Origin: an uncultured Oscillospiraceae bacterium
Lineage (GTDB): Bacteria; Bacillota_A; Clostridia; Oscillospirales; Oscillospiraceae
Direction: 5' to 3'
Length of the DNA: 8,916 bases
Assembly: GCA_944386965.1 (NCBI GenBank)
Contig: CALXDE010000155.1
Coordinates: forward strand, 1 to 8,916
The notes under the pieces were generated by a model. It saw only the letters and a list, made by a program, of their open reading frames with translations. It was not told the origin of the DNA and searched no databases. Of the stretch, positions 1 to 6,117 are shown piece by piece. The first letter of the stretch is position 1. Each line of letters opens with the position of its first letter. A program made the translations under genes and the position numbers.

Positions 1-662
1 ACATCATCTCCGACGAGGTGTCCTTCTCCGTGGAGCCGGCCAAGCATTACCACTTCATCATTATTCTGTGCGCCGTGGGCGCGTACTACGACATCAACCG
101 GGGCGGCCTCACCGGCAGCCACATCTACGTGGAGGATGAGTACATCCGGGCCGCCGTGGGCGGCACTGGCTTTGCCAAGGTGGGCGGCAACTACGCCGGC
201 GGCATGCGGGCCACCAAGAAGGCCCTGGAGGCCGGCTGCAAGGAGGTGTTTTGGCTGGACGCCTTTGAGCACAAGTATGTGGAGGAGGTGGGCACCTCCA
301 ACGCCTTCTTCATGATCGACGACGAGATCATCACCGCCCCGCTCATGGGCTCCATCCTGCCCGGCGTCACCCGGGACAGCACCATCACGCTGCTGAAAAA
401 GTGGGGCTACAACGTCTCCGAGCGGCGTCTTGCCATCGACGAGATCGAGGAGGCCAGCAAGAGCGGCAAGCTTCAGGAGGCCTGGGCCACCGGCACAGCC
501 TGCGTCATCAGCCCCATCGGCTACCTGCGGTACAAGGGGGATGACATTGTCATCAACAACGGCAATGTGGGCCCGGTGAGCCAGAGGCTCTACGACGCCA
601 TCTACGGCATGCAGACCGGCACCGTGGCTGACGAGATGGGCTGGGTCGTGACCATCGACTGA
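1..662 (+). CDS. ilvE: branched-chain amino acid aminotransferase, C-terminal part (5' end outside window)
   Basis: PLP-dependent fold-type IV aminotransferase that interconverts branched-chain amino acids and their 2-oxo acids using glutamate/2-oxoglutarate, in the cytoplasm. The frame is open from base 3 to a TGA at 660-662 and has no start in the window, so the N-terminal part lies upstream. Visible family blocks are GGTGFAKVGGNYA (the Lys just before GGNYA is the expected PLP Schiff-base lysine), WLDAFEHKYVEEVGTSNAFF (the Glu before VGT is the usual PLP-ring contact), GSILPGVTRDS, ATGTACVISPIG and a C-terminal INNGNVGPVSQRLYD block. These match the long (type II) bacterial BCATs, and the C-terminus ends where the family normally ends. 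A strong terminator follows within 35 bp, so this is the last gene of its transcript. A D-amino-acid or aminodeoxychorismate lyase role is unlikely given the EHKYVEEVGT block. Confidence 0.93.
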   Translation, partial: IISDEVSFSVEPAKHYHFIIILCAVGAYYDINRGGLTGSHIYVEDEYIRAAVGGTGFAKVGGNYAGGMRATKKALEAGCKEVFWLDAFEHKYVEEVGTSNAFFMIDDEIITAPLMGSILPGVTRDSTITLLKKWGYNVSERRLAIDEIEEASKSGKLQEAWATGTACVISPIGYLRYKGDDIVINNGNVGPVSQRLYDAIYGMQTGTVADEMGWVVTID

Positions 663-694
663 GTTTTACAATCCCCGCCGCCCGGCGCGTCGAC

Positions 695-743
695 AAAGAG
701 CCCGGACCCCGTTCCATTGGAACGGGGTCCGGGCTCTTTTTTT
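695..743 (+). terminator. rho-independent terminator after ilvE
   Basis: A perfect 21-bp stem (arms 695-715 and 719-739, loop ATT at 716-718) is followed by a T tract at 737-743. It lies between convergent ilvE (+) and the pseudouridine synthase gene (-, stop at 756). The same hairpin probably also stops the minus-strand transcript, but in that direction it has only three Ts after the stem. Confidence 0.92.
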
Positions 744-755
744 GTGACGGTGGAA

Positions 756-1631
756 TCAGGGGCGCAGCAGGCGGGCCATATCCGCCGGCAGCGCAGTCTG
801 AAAGGACAGCACCGCCCCGCTGACCGGGTGGCGGAGGGTAAGCCCCCAGGCGTGGAGGGCGGGACGGGGGATCAGAGCGGGGTCCTCGGTGCCGTAAAGC
901 CAGTCGCCGGCCAGCGGGTGACCGATGGAAGCCATGTGGAGGCGCAGCTGGTGGGTGCGGCCGGTCCGGGGCTGAAGGCGCAGCAGGGAGAGCCCGCCCG
1001 CCGTCTCCAGTGTCTCATAGACGGTCACCGCCGGCGCGCCGTCAATGCGGACGCGGCGCTTGATGGGGGAGTCCTCCGCCCGGCCGATGGGACGGTCGAT
1101 CACCCCTGCCGGTGGCTCCGGCGTACCGACGCAGATGCCCCGGTACTCCCGGAGAAAGTCCTCCGTGTGGAGGAGCCGGCGCAGGGCGTTGTGGGCGAAG
1201 CGGCTTTTGGCCACCACCATGAGCCCCGTGGTCCCCCGGTCCAGCCGGTTCACCGGATGGAACACCAGTTCTGGCCCCAGATAGTGGGCCAGGCCGTTGG
1301 CCAAGGTGGGTTCGCCGGGGGCGAAGGAGGAGGCGTGGACCGCCAGAGGGGCGCTCTTGTTGAGGACCAGAAAGAATTCGTCCTCATACCGGATGTCCAG
1401 CGCCATGGGGATGGGCGGAATCGGCGCGGCGGGCTGGTCATCCCGCAGGTCCACCGTCAGTCGGTCCCCGGCGGACACCACGGCGGTGGTGAAGGCGGGG
1501 GCGCCGTTGAGGAGGATGCCGTTCTCGCGGCGCTTGATGTGGTTGAGCAGCGCGGTGGACAGGCCGAGATCATAGTGGAGCAGGGAGCGGATGGTGCGGC
1601 CCGCCTGCTGGGGGGAGATCACAAGGGTCAT
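756..1631 (-). CDS. RluA-family RNA pseudouridine synthase
   Basis: Predicted cytoplasmic enzyme that isomerises specific uridines in rRNA or tRNA to pseudouridine. The 291-aa protein has an S4-like RNA-binding segment at about residues 8-60 (STALLNHIKRRENGILLNG). The catalytic domain follows, with NRLDRGTTGLMV at 128-139, where D131 is the expected catalytic aspartate (family pattern HRLDxxTSG; here Asn replaces His). The RTGRTHQLRLHMASIGHP block near 222-239 is also typical of RluA/RluD. The family is clear, but the target (RluD-, RluC- or RluA-like) cannot be told from sequence alone, so no symbol is given. Its ATG overlaps the stop of the upstream deacetylase gene as ATGA (1628-1631), which suggests translational coupling. 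An AAAGGAG lies 11 nt upstream inside that gene. The ilvE terminator hairpin follows at the 3' end. Confidence 0.93.
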   Translation of the reverse strand: MTLVISPQQAGRTIRSLLHYDLGLSTALLNHIKRRENGILLNGAPAFTTAVVSAGDRLTVDLRDDQPAAPIPPIPMALDIRYEDEFFLVLNKSAPLAVHASSFAPGEPTLANGLAHYLGPELVFHPVNRLDRGTTGLMVVAKSRFAHNALRRLLHTEDFLREYRGICVGTPEPPAGVIDRPIGRAEDSPIKRRVRIDGAPAVTVYETLETAGGLSLLRLQPRTGRTHQLRLHMASIGHPLAGDWLYGTEDPALIPRPALHAWGLTLRHPVSGAVLSFQTALPADMARLLRP

Positions 1632-2728
1632 GGGCTGTCGGACTCCTTTGGCAAAGCGGCATCACCGCTCCCGGCTGTGTCCGAAGCGGCCGGCGGGTCT
1701 GACTGCTCCGGAGCGGGCGCGGCAGGCGACTGACCCTGCGCGGCTTCCGGCGCGTCCTCCCCGGGAGCGGGCGTCGGCTCCGCCGCGGGGATTTCCTGCC
1801 CCTCCGGCAGGGCCATGGGCTTTCCAAACTTGAAATAGGTATACCCGTAGAGGCCGTTGGGCAGGACCGGATCGCCGTAGTGCAGGGTGATCAGCTCGGA
1901 AACCGTGACCAGCTGGTAGCCCTGGTCGATGAGCCAGGGGACCAGGGTTTCCGCGGCCTCGATGGTGGAGGCGTGGACGTCGTGCATCAGGATCACCTGC
2001 CCGTTCAGGTCCCCGGCCCCCTGCACGGAGGCGATGACCTTCTCCGCGTTCCGGGAGCGCCAGTCCTCCGTGTCGATGGACCAGGTGATGATACTGCGGC
2101 CGGTGCTGGTTTTCACCGCGCTGTTGACCGCGCCATAGGGCGGGCGCAGCAGGACGGGGGCGTGGCCCAGCACCTCGATGAAAGCTTCGTCGGCCTGCTG
2201 GAGATCGGCGGCGATGGCCTCGGCGCTGAGCTTGCTCAGGTCCGCGTGGCGATAGGAGTGGCTGCCGATCTCACAGCCCATCTCCTCCGCCCGGCGGACG
2301 GCGTCCGGGTCCTTCCAGAGGTTCTGCCCCACCTGGAAAAAGGTGGCCACCGCGCCGTTCTCTTCCAGAATATCCAGCAGCGCGTCGGTGCGGGTGGGGT
2401 GGGGACCGTCGTCAAACGTCAGGGCCACCATGGGCTTGTCCGGGTCGATCACGCGGGCAGGGAGGGCTTCCTCCTCCGGAGGAATCTGGTCCTGGGGCAT
2501 GTCCGCGGCGGAGTCGGAGGGAGCCGCCGCGTTGTCGGCGGGGATTTCCTCCTCGGCAGGGGAAGGCGCTTCCGGTGGGGAGTCCTCTGATGGAAGCGCT
2601 GAGACGTCGGGTGGGGTGGACGGCGCCGCGCCCATGGCGAGGGCGTCCTCCCCGCAGGCGGGGGCGGTGAAGAGCAGCAGAGCGCACAGCAGCATTGCCA
2701 GGAAATTTTTATGCATCATCTCGACCAT
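1628..2728 (-). CDS. secreted or anchored polysaccharide deacetylase (CE4 / NodB family)
   Basis: Metal-dependent deacetylase predicted to remove acetyl groups from a cell-envelope or spore polysaccharide (peptidoglycan or other GlcNAc polymer) outside the membrane. The N-terminus has a positive start, a hydrophobic core (FLAMLLCALLLF) and then TAPACGED. The Cys is lipoprotein-like but the -3 residue is Ala rather than Leu, so lipoprotein versus signal-peptidase-I cleavage (APA) is undecided. A Pro/Ala/Glu-rich linker covers about 35-92. All CE4 motifs are present: TFDDGP 104-109 (base D106, metal D107), SHSYRH 156-161 (metal H157 and H161), RPPYG 195-199, DTEDW 219-223, LMHD 247-250. A second Pro/Ala-rich low-complexity tail follows from about residue 310. 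The start could be Met1, Met4 or Met5 (2728, 2719 or 2716), since none has a strong Shine-Dalgarno. It overlaps the next gene by 4 bases. The exact substrate is unknown. Confidence 0.93.
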   Translation of the reverse strand: MVEMMHKNFLAMLLCALLLFTAPACGEDALAMGAAPSTPPDVSALPSEDSPPEAPSPAEEEIPADNAAAPSDSAADMPQDQIPPEEEALPARVIDPDKPMVALTFDDGPHPTRTDALLDILEENGAVATFFQVGQNLWKDPDAVRRAEEMGCEIGSHSYRHADLSKLSAEAIAADLQQADEAFIEVLGHAPVLLRPPYGAVNSAVKTSTGRSIITWSIDTEDWRSRNAEKVIASVQGAGDLNGQVILMHDVHASTIEAAETLVPWLIDQGYQLVTVSELITLHYGDPVLPNGLYGYTYFKFGKPMALPEGQEIPAAEPTPAPGEDAPEAAQGQSPAAPAPEQSDPPAASDTAGSGDAALPKESDSP

Positions 2729-2743
2729 CGCTTTCTTGTTTTT

Positions 2744-2781
2744 TTCGACTTTATTATGGAGGAAATGGTCGAAAAATGTAA
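2744..2781 (-). promoter_or_regulatory. weak candidate promoter with 0A-like boxes ahead of the deacetylase gene
   Basis: On the minus strand a CATAAT (2753-2758) lies 24 nt upstream of the first ATG, with only a poor -35 (TTACAT, 2776-2781) at 17-bp spacing. Two heptamers one mismatch from the 0A box TGTCGAA flank the -10: AGTCGAA (2744-2750, minus) and GGTCGAA (2767-2773, plus), both with A tracts downstream of the box. One-mismatch heptamers are common by chance, so this is suggestive only. Confidence 0.28.
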
Positions 2782-2803
2782 GGCAGAAGCGGTAACAAAA
2801 GGG

Positions 2804-3160
2804 CTACAAATCGGTGACAGATCCTGCCGCTCTGTCACCTTTTGTTTCCGCGAACCACATGTTCCACTGGAGCTGATAGACGCGCAGGCAATCCGCCCCG
2901 GCGCACCGCAGCTCCAGCCGGCGGGGCAGGGGATTGTCCCAGAGAAAATCCACCGCCGCCCGCAGGACCGCGTAAGCCCCGGCCGAGGGGGGCCACGGAC
3001 TTCCGGACCACTGATACGCCGGAAGGGAGATCTGCTCCTCGCCCCGCTGGGCGGCCTCCCGGAGCCGGGCGCGATACCAGGCGCGCAGCGCCTGGAGATC
3101 GGGGGGGCAGGGGGGAGGCGCGGCATCCTCCCCGCAGGTGATGGTGACCAATGGCAGCAT
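2804..3160 (-). CDS. small protein of unknown function, possible degenerate macro-domain C-terminal half
   Basis: Unrecognised 118-aa cytoplasmic protein with no signal peptide or membrane segment and five Trp. The ATG at 3158-3160 is chosen because AAAGGAGA sits 7 nt upstream. The in-frame ATG 11 codons earlier has no such site and lies inside a palindrome. Read by eye, residues 21-75 follow the order of the second half of a macro (ADP-ribose-binding) domain. LRAWYRARLREAAQRG resembles the 'cYrnsL.lA...g' helix, ISLPA resembles the 'SIaFPaIs' strand, and AVLRAAVDFL resembles the following helix. However, the N-terminal half of a macro domain (AAN and GGGV region) is absent, and the glycine-rich GxYG loop is replaced by WSGSPWPPS, so ADP-ribose binding is doubtful. 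It is divergent from sdaAB, has its own promoter at 3230-3258, and is 75 bp ahead of the deacetylase gene with no clear terminator between. Confidence 0.68.
   Translation of the reverse strand: MLPLVTITCGEDAAPPPCPPDLQALRAWYRARLREAAQRGEEQISLPAYQWSGSPWPPSAGAYAVLRAAVDFLWDNPLPRRLELRCAGADCLRVYQLQWNMWFAETKGDRAAGSVTDL
2813..2839. repeat. 9-bp inverted repeat over the 3' end of the small gene
   Basis: GGTGACAGA (2813-2821) and TCTGTCACC (2831-2839) are perfect inverted arms around a 10-nt loop, overlapping the last codons of the 118-aa gene. In plus-strand RNA the hairpin is followed by TTTTGTTT, so it has the shape of a plus-strand terminator although no plus-strand gene ends here. In the minus direction no T run follows. 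Confidence 0.5.
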
Positions 3161-3181
3161 GGCGCCGTCTCCTTTCCGGAT

Positions 3182-3203
3182 GGCGCGGGCCATGGCCCGC
3201 GCC
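3182..3203. repeat. 22-bp perfect palindrome in the leader of the small minus-strand gene
   Basis: The 22 bases are exactly self-complementary about the centre at 3192/3193 (core GGGCCATGGCCC). The palindrome lies about 20 nt downstream of the predicted transcription start of the minus-strand promoter and just upstream of the AAAGGAGA ribosome site. It could be an operator or an RNA hairpin near the start codon. No protein is known to me for this site. Confidence 0.6.
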
Positions 3204-3229
3204 GCGGTCTGACAAAGTTTTCTTTTTCG

Positions 3230-3258
3230 ATTGTACCAAGGCCGCGGCGGGAAAGCAA
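3230..3258 (-). promoter_or_regulatory. sigma-A-type promoter for the minus-strand operon
   Basis: Reading the minus strand, TTGCTT (3253-3258) is followed by a 17-bp spacer and TACAAT (3230-3235). The predicted start near 3223 gives a leader of about 60 nt. It is divergent from the sdaAB promoter 45 bp away. Confidence 0.6.
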
Positions 3259-3302
3259 CTGGGAAAATCCGGGGGCGGCCGGGAAAAAGTGGGGGAGTCG
3301 GC

Positions 3303-3331
3303 TTGCAAATCCCTCCGAGTATTGTTACAAT
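3303..3331 (+). promoter_or_regulatory. extended -10 promoter for sdaAB-sdaAA
   Basis: TTGCAA (3303-3308), a 17-bp spacer ending in TGT, then TACAAT (3326-3331): a sigma-A promoter with an extended -10. An ATTGT-T-ACAAT dyad (3321-3331) overlaps the -10. The leader of about 60 nt contains a GC-rich inverted repeat, GGCGCG (3342-3347) with CGCGCC (3363-3368), which could form a hairpin before the ribosome site. Confidence 0.7.
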
Positions 3332-3396
3332 ACAGTCAACTGGCGCGGCGCGCGGACGCGTTCGCGCCGAGAGCGATACAGGGGGAGGGAGAGCCC

Positions 3397-4065
3397 TTGA
3401 TCAATATTTTCGACATTTTGGGCCCTGTGATGGTGGGGCCCTCCAGCAGTCACACGGCGGGAGCGGTGCGCATCGGCAACATGGCGCGGACGCTCCTGGG
3501 GGAGCGGCCGACCCGGGCCAGGATCATGCTCCACGGCTCCTTTGCGGAAACCGGCGTGGGCCACGGCACGGACAAGGCGCTGGTGGCGGGGCTGCTGGGG
3601 GAGAAGCCGGATGACTACGGCATTCCCAACAGCTTTCAGACGGCCTCTGAGCAGGGCCTGCGCTTCACCTTTGAGGAGATCCGCCTGCGGGACGCCCACC
3701 CCAACAGCGTGGTGCTGGAGGTGGAGGGGGAGACGGGGCAGCATCTGAAGATGCAGGCGTGTTCCATCGGCGGCGGACAGATCGAGGTCCGGGAGCTGGA
3801 CGGCGTGCCGGTGAACTTCAACGGCAGCTCCAACACCCTCATCATCCACAACCGGGACAGCAAGGGCTATATTGCCGACGTGACCACCACCCTGTCCCGG
3901 GCGGGCATCAACATCGCCAACATGAACCTGTGCCGGGACCGGCGGGGCGGCAGCGCCATCATGGTCATCGAGATCGATGAGAAGGTGCCGCCGGTGGTGC
4001 TGCAATTTCTCAAGGAGTATACCGGCATCAGCCGCATCATCTATTACGAAAAGGAGGACGAGTAA
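3397..4065 (+). CDS. sdaAB: L-serine ammonia-lyase (dehydratase), iron-sulfur-dependent, subunit beta
   Basis: Beta subunit of the two-subunit [4Fe-4S] L-serine dehydratase, which converts L-serine to pyruvate and ammonia in the cytoplasm. The 222-aa protein starts at TTG (3397-3399), preceded by GGAGG 8 nt upstream. No ATG or GTG fits, and the resulting MINIFDILGPVMVGPSSSHT matches the family N-terminus. Conserved blocks are GPSSSHTAGA at 14-23, GSFAETGVGHGTDKALVAG at 47-65 and SIGGGQIE at 123-130. A C-terminal ACT domain spans about 146-220 (TLIIHNRDSKGYIADVTTTL). Length agrees with SdaAB of other Firmicutes, about 220 aa. The TAA abuts the ATG of sdaAA, whose AAGGAGG lies inside the last codons here, so the subunits are co-translated. 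A promoter is visible at 3303-3331. Confidence 0.95.
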   Translation: MINIFDILGPVMVGPSSSHTAGAVRIGNMARTLLGERPTRARIMLHGSFAETGVGHGTDKALVAGLLGEKPDDYGIPNSFQTASEQGLRFTFEEIRLRDAHPNSVVLEVEGETGQHLKMQACSIGGGQIEVRELDGVPVNFNGSSNTLIIHNRDSKGYIADVTTTLSRAGINIANMNLCRDRRGGSAIMVIEIDEKVPPVVLQFLKEYTGISRIIYYEKEDE

Positions 4066-5025
4066 ATGGATCTGGATTCCATGCAGCGGATTCTGGAGCA
4101 GACGAAGGCCCTCCGCAAACCCATCTGGGAGGTGGTGCGGGACTACGATGTGGAGAGCCGCATGACCACGCCGGAGGCATCCATGGAGCGGATGCGGGAT
4201 ACATGGCGGGCCATGGTGGACGCGGCCGACGGATATTCCGGCCGGCGGCGCAGCCTCAGCGGCCTGGTCGGGGGCGACGGGGAGCGGATGCGGGAGTACT
4301 ACCGCCATCACACCAGCATCGGCGGAGAATTCACGGCCGAGGTAATGGCCCAGGCCCTGGCCATGGGGGAGAACAACGCCTGCATGACCCGCATCGTGGC
4401 CGCGCCCACCGCCGGCGCCTGCGGGGTGATGCCGGCGGTGCTGATCCCCCTGTGGCGCAAGGAGCAGATCCCCGAGGAGAAGATGGTGGAGGCGCTGTAT
4501 GTGGCCAGCGCCATCGGCGCGGTGATCGCCGCCAAAGCCAGCATCTCCGGCGCGGCCGGGGGCTGTCAGGCGGAGATCGGCTCGGCCAGCGCCATGGCCG
4601 CCGGGGCGGCGGCCTATCTCCACGGGGCCATGCCGGAGCAGATCTGCCACGCGGCGGCTATCGCGCTGAAAAATCTGCTGGGACTGGTGTGCGATCCGGT
4701 GGCCGGTCTGGTGGAGGTGCCCTGCGTCAAGCGAAACGTCATCGGCGCCATGAACGCCATCGCCGCTGCGGATATGGCCCTGGCCGGTGTGGAGAGCCGT
4801 ATTCCGGTGGATGAGGTCATCGAGGCCATGGGCGATGTGGGCCGCCACCTGCCGTCGGAGTTCCGGGAGACGGCCCTGGGCGGATTGGCCGTCACGCCGA
4901 CGGGCATGGCGGTGAAGGAGCGGATGGCCGGAAGCAAGAAGAAGCACCGGACCCTCACCATCAAGGACAGCCGATGGAAGATGGCGCGGCCCGGAGACGA
5001 CGGCGGCGCGCCTGCCGGCACCTGA
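4066..5025 (+). CDS. sdaAA: L-serine ammonia-lyase (dehydratase), iron-sulfur-dependent, subunit alpha
   Basis: Catalytic alpha subunit of the [4Fe-4S] L-serine dehydratase. The 319-aa protein starts at an ATG directly after the sdaAB stop, with AAGGAGG (4051-4057) 8 nt upstream. Three cysteines, C157 (AAGGCQAEIG), C199 (GLVCDPVAG) and C210 (VEVPCVKRN), have spacings of 42 and 11 residues. This is the spacing I recall for the cluster ligands of characterised bacterial serine dehydratases. APTAGACGVMPAV at 113-125 is another conserved block. After the family's usual PTGMAVK end there is a basic, then Gly/Ala-rich tail of roughly 30 residues, slightly longer than B. subtilis SdaAA (about 300 aa). 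A terminator follows 17 bp after the stop. Confidence 0.95.
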   Translation: MDLDSMQRILEQTKALRKPIWEVVRDYDVESRMTTPEASMERMRDTWRAMVDAADGYSGRRRSLSGLVGGDGERMREYYRHHTSIGGEFTAEVMAQALAMGENNACMTRIVAAPTAGACGVMPAVLIPLWRKEQIPEEKMVEALYVASAIGAVIAAKASISGAAGGCQAEIGSASAMAAGAAAYLHGAMPEQICHAAAIALKNLLGLVCDPVAGLVEVPCVKRNVIGAMNAIAAADMALAGVESRIPVDEVIEAMGDVGRHLPSEFRETALGGLAVTPTGMAVKERMAGSKKKHRTLTIKDSRWKMARPGDDGGAPAGT

Positions 5026-5042
5026 CAGAATCAGACACAGCG

Positions 5043-5082
5043 GAAGCCGCTCCCCAATAGAGAAGGGGAGCGGCTTCTTTTT
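5043..5082 (+). terminator. rho-independent terminator after sdaAA
   Basis: A 13-bp perfect stem (5043-5055 with 5065-5077), a 9-nt loop, then TTTTT at 5078-5082. Confidence 0.92.
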
Positions 5083-5111
5083 GCCTGGGCAGACGGATGA
5101 CAGGGAGCAGA

Positions 5112-5140
5112 CAGGCCCCCGGCTTTCAGCCGGGGGCCTG
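5112..5140 (-). terminator. GC-rich hairpin downstream of the cytidylate-kinase-like gene
   Basis: A 13-bp perfect stem (5112-5124 with 5128-5140, loop of 3) lies about 32 bp past the stop of the minus-strand gene at 5172. It has no T run in either direction, so it may be a weak terminator or a 3'-end-protecting hairpin. Confidence 0.5.
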
Positions 5141-5171
5141 CGCGCAAAATTAGAATGCAAAAAATCTCCGC

Positions 5172-5777
5172 TTATCGGGCGGCGCAGCAGATCAGCTCCA
5201 CACACTTGGGCACGCCCAGAACGCCGCTGTCCAGGGTGATGGAGTAGTGCTCGGCCCGGCCCCAGTCGCTGTGGGTATAAAAATTGTAGTGGTGCTTCCG
5301 GGCCCGGTCCCGCTTTTTGAGGATGGACTCCGCCTTCTCCGGGTCCAGCCCATGCTCCCGGACGGAGCGCTCGACCTTGAAGGGCATGGCCGAGTGAATG
5401 AACACGTCCAGCTTATCCTTGCGGTCCTGGAGGATATAGTCGGCGCAGCGGCCCACAATGACGCAGGGCTCCCGCTCGGCGATCTCCTGGATGAGGTCCG
5501 ACTGCACAAAAAACATCTGGTCCTGGAGGCTGCTCTGGCTGCGCAGAGAGGCCCCGGCGAAGCGGCCGCCATAGCCGATGATATGGCCCAGAGAGCCGCT
5601 GTGGAAATATTCCCCGTGGGCGGCGATGAACTCCGGCGCCAGCTTGGTCTTGGCGGCGACCATCTCCACGATCTCCTTGTCGTAAAAGGCGATGCCCAGC
5701 TTCTCCGCCACCAGCTTGCCGATGGTGTGTCCCCCGCTGCCGCACTCACGGCCGATGGTAATGATTCGTTTTTCCAT
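5172..5777 (-). CDS. cytidylate-kinase-like P-loop protein (Cytidylate_kin2 / AAA-like kinase family)
   Basis: The 201-aa soluble protein resembles the cytidylate-kinase-like family that is common in Clostridia and separate from the housekeeping Cmk. The N-terminus IITIGRECGSGGHTIGK carries the P-loop (GSGGHTIGK, 13-21). Next come a short KLGIAFYDKEIVEMVA segment that follows the P-loop in this family, a strand CVIVGRCADYIL (105-116) and a lid-like basic segment KKRDRARKHHYNFY (144-157). A nucleoside-monophosphate-like phosphotransfer is inferred. The real substrate is not established for this family as far as I know. The ATG at 5775-5777 has GGAGG 7 nt upstream. It is transcribed alone, divergent from spoIVB, with its promoter at 5811-5839. 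Confidence 0.88.
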   Translation of the reverse strand: MEKRIITIGRECGSGGHTIGKLVAEKLGIAFYDKEIVEMVAAKTKLAPEFIAAHGEYFHSGSLGHIIGYGGRFAGASLRSQSSLQDQMFFVQSDLIQEIAEREPCVIVGRCADYILQDRKDKLDVFIHSAMPFKVERSVREHGLDPEKAESILKKRDRARKHHYNFYTHSDWGRAEHYSITLDSGVLGVPKCVELICCAAR

Positions 5778-5810
5778 GCGAGCCCCTCCGTTTCACAAGT
5801 GGATAACAGT

Positions 5811-5839
5811 AATATAGCACAAATTGCGTCTGGATGCAA
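5811..5839 (-). promoter_or_regulatory. extended -10 promoter for the cytidylate-kinase-like gene
   Basis: On the minus strand TTGCAT (5834-5839), a 17-bp spacer ending in TGC, then TATATT (5811-5816). The predicted start is near 5804, giving a leader of roughly 27 nt before the ATG. Confidence 0.65.
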
Positions 5840-6117
5840 TGGCGCGATCTAGCAAATTCGCGCAAAAAATGGAGCCGGAGGCTGGAAATGCAGAGAGTGG
5901 AACCTTTCGCCGGCGCGGCGGGTGGAAATTACGGTCGAAAGCCGGAAAACTTTTCCTCGCCCCGCGGCGGCGGCCGGGACGCTTTCAGAAAAGGAAGGGA
6001 GGACCATGCCAGACCATCCTCTTTTTAGAAGCGGCTGGGGCGCTTGTTTTTTCGCCGGACGGGGAGAGTAAAAGCGGCCGCGGGGCGCGGGCGGCACAAC
6101 ATGAGGAAGGAGAGGTG
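5840..6117. other. intergenic stretch before spoIVB; no established gene
   Basis: Between the promoter of the divergent kinase-like gene and the spoIVB start I see no family-recognisable protein. The frame of spoIVB stays open upstream, but that extension is GC-rich filler without family resemblance. The stretch holds the possible 21-codon leader ORF at 6006-6071 and a GCGCGA/TCGCGC inverted repeat (5842-5847, 5858-5863). I could not find a convincing sigma-A, sigma-F or sigma-G promoter for spoIVB here. Confidence 0.5.
6006..6071 (+). CDS. possible 21-aa leader peptide ORF upstream of spoIVB
   Basis: ATG at 6006 to TAA at 6069-6071 encodes MPDHPLFRSGWGACFFAGRG plus a final Glu. The purine-rich AAGGAAGGGAGG directly upstream is as strong a ribosome site as those of the real genes, although the ATG follows its last G by only 3 nt. 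The ORF ends 46 nt before the spoIVB start. It has no family I recognise and could equally be a chance ORF. Confidence 0.3.
   Translation: MPDHPLFRSGWGACFFAGRGE

Noticed and set aside
717..1733. 338-aa plus-strand open frame opposite the pseudouridine synthase
   Set aside because: It lies antisense to a clear RluA-family gene and starts inside the terminator. The composition is Gly/Val/Gln/Arg-rich shadow coding.
3151..3396. N-terminal extension of SdaAB to an upstream ATG
   Set aside because: The extension would include the promoter at 3303-3331. The TTG start with GGAGG gives the family's normal N-terminus.
2711..3400. Plus-strand open frame of 229 aa over the small gene and the sdaAB leader
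   Set aside because: It crosses the divergent promoter region and the 22-bp palindrome, and its translation shows no family pattern.
3325..5205. 626-aa minus-strand open frame across sdaAB-sdaAA
   Set aside because: Shadow of two confidently identified genes in GC-rich DNA. The translation is low-complexity His/Gly/Arg-rich with no family resemblance.
5824..6117. N-terminal extension of spoIVB to the upstream in-frame start
   Set aside because: The upstream 98 codons lack family similarity, and a proper signal/anchor segment begins only at 6118 behind AAGGAG.
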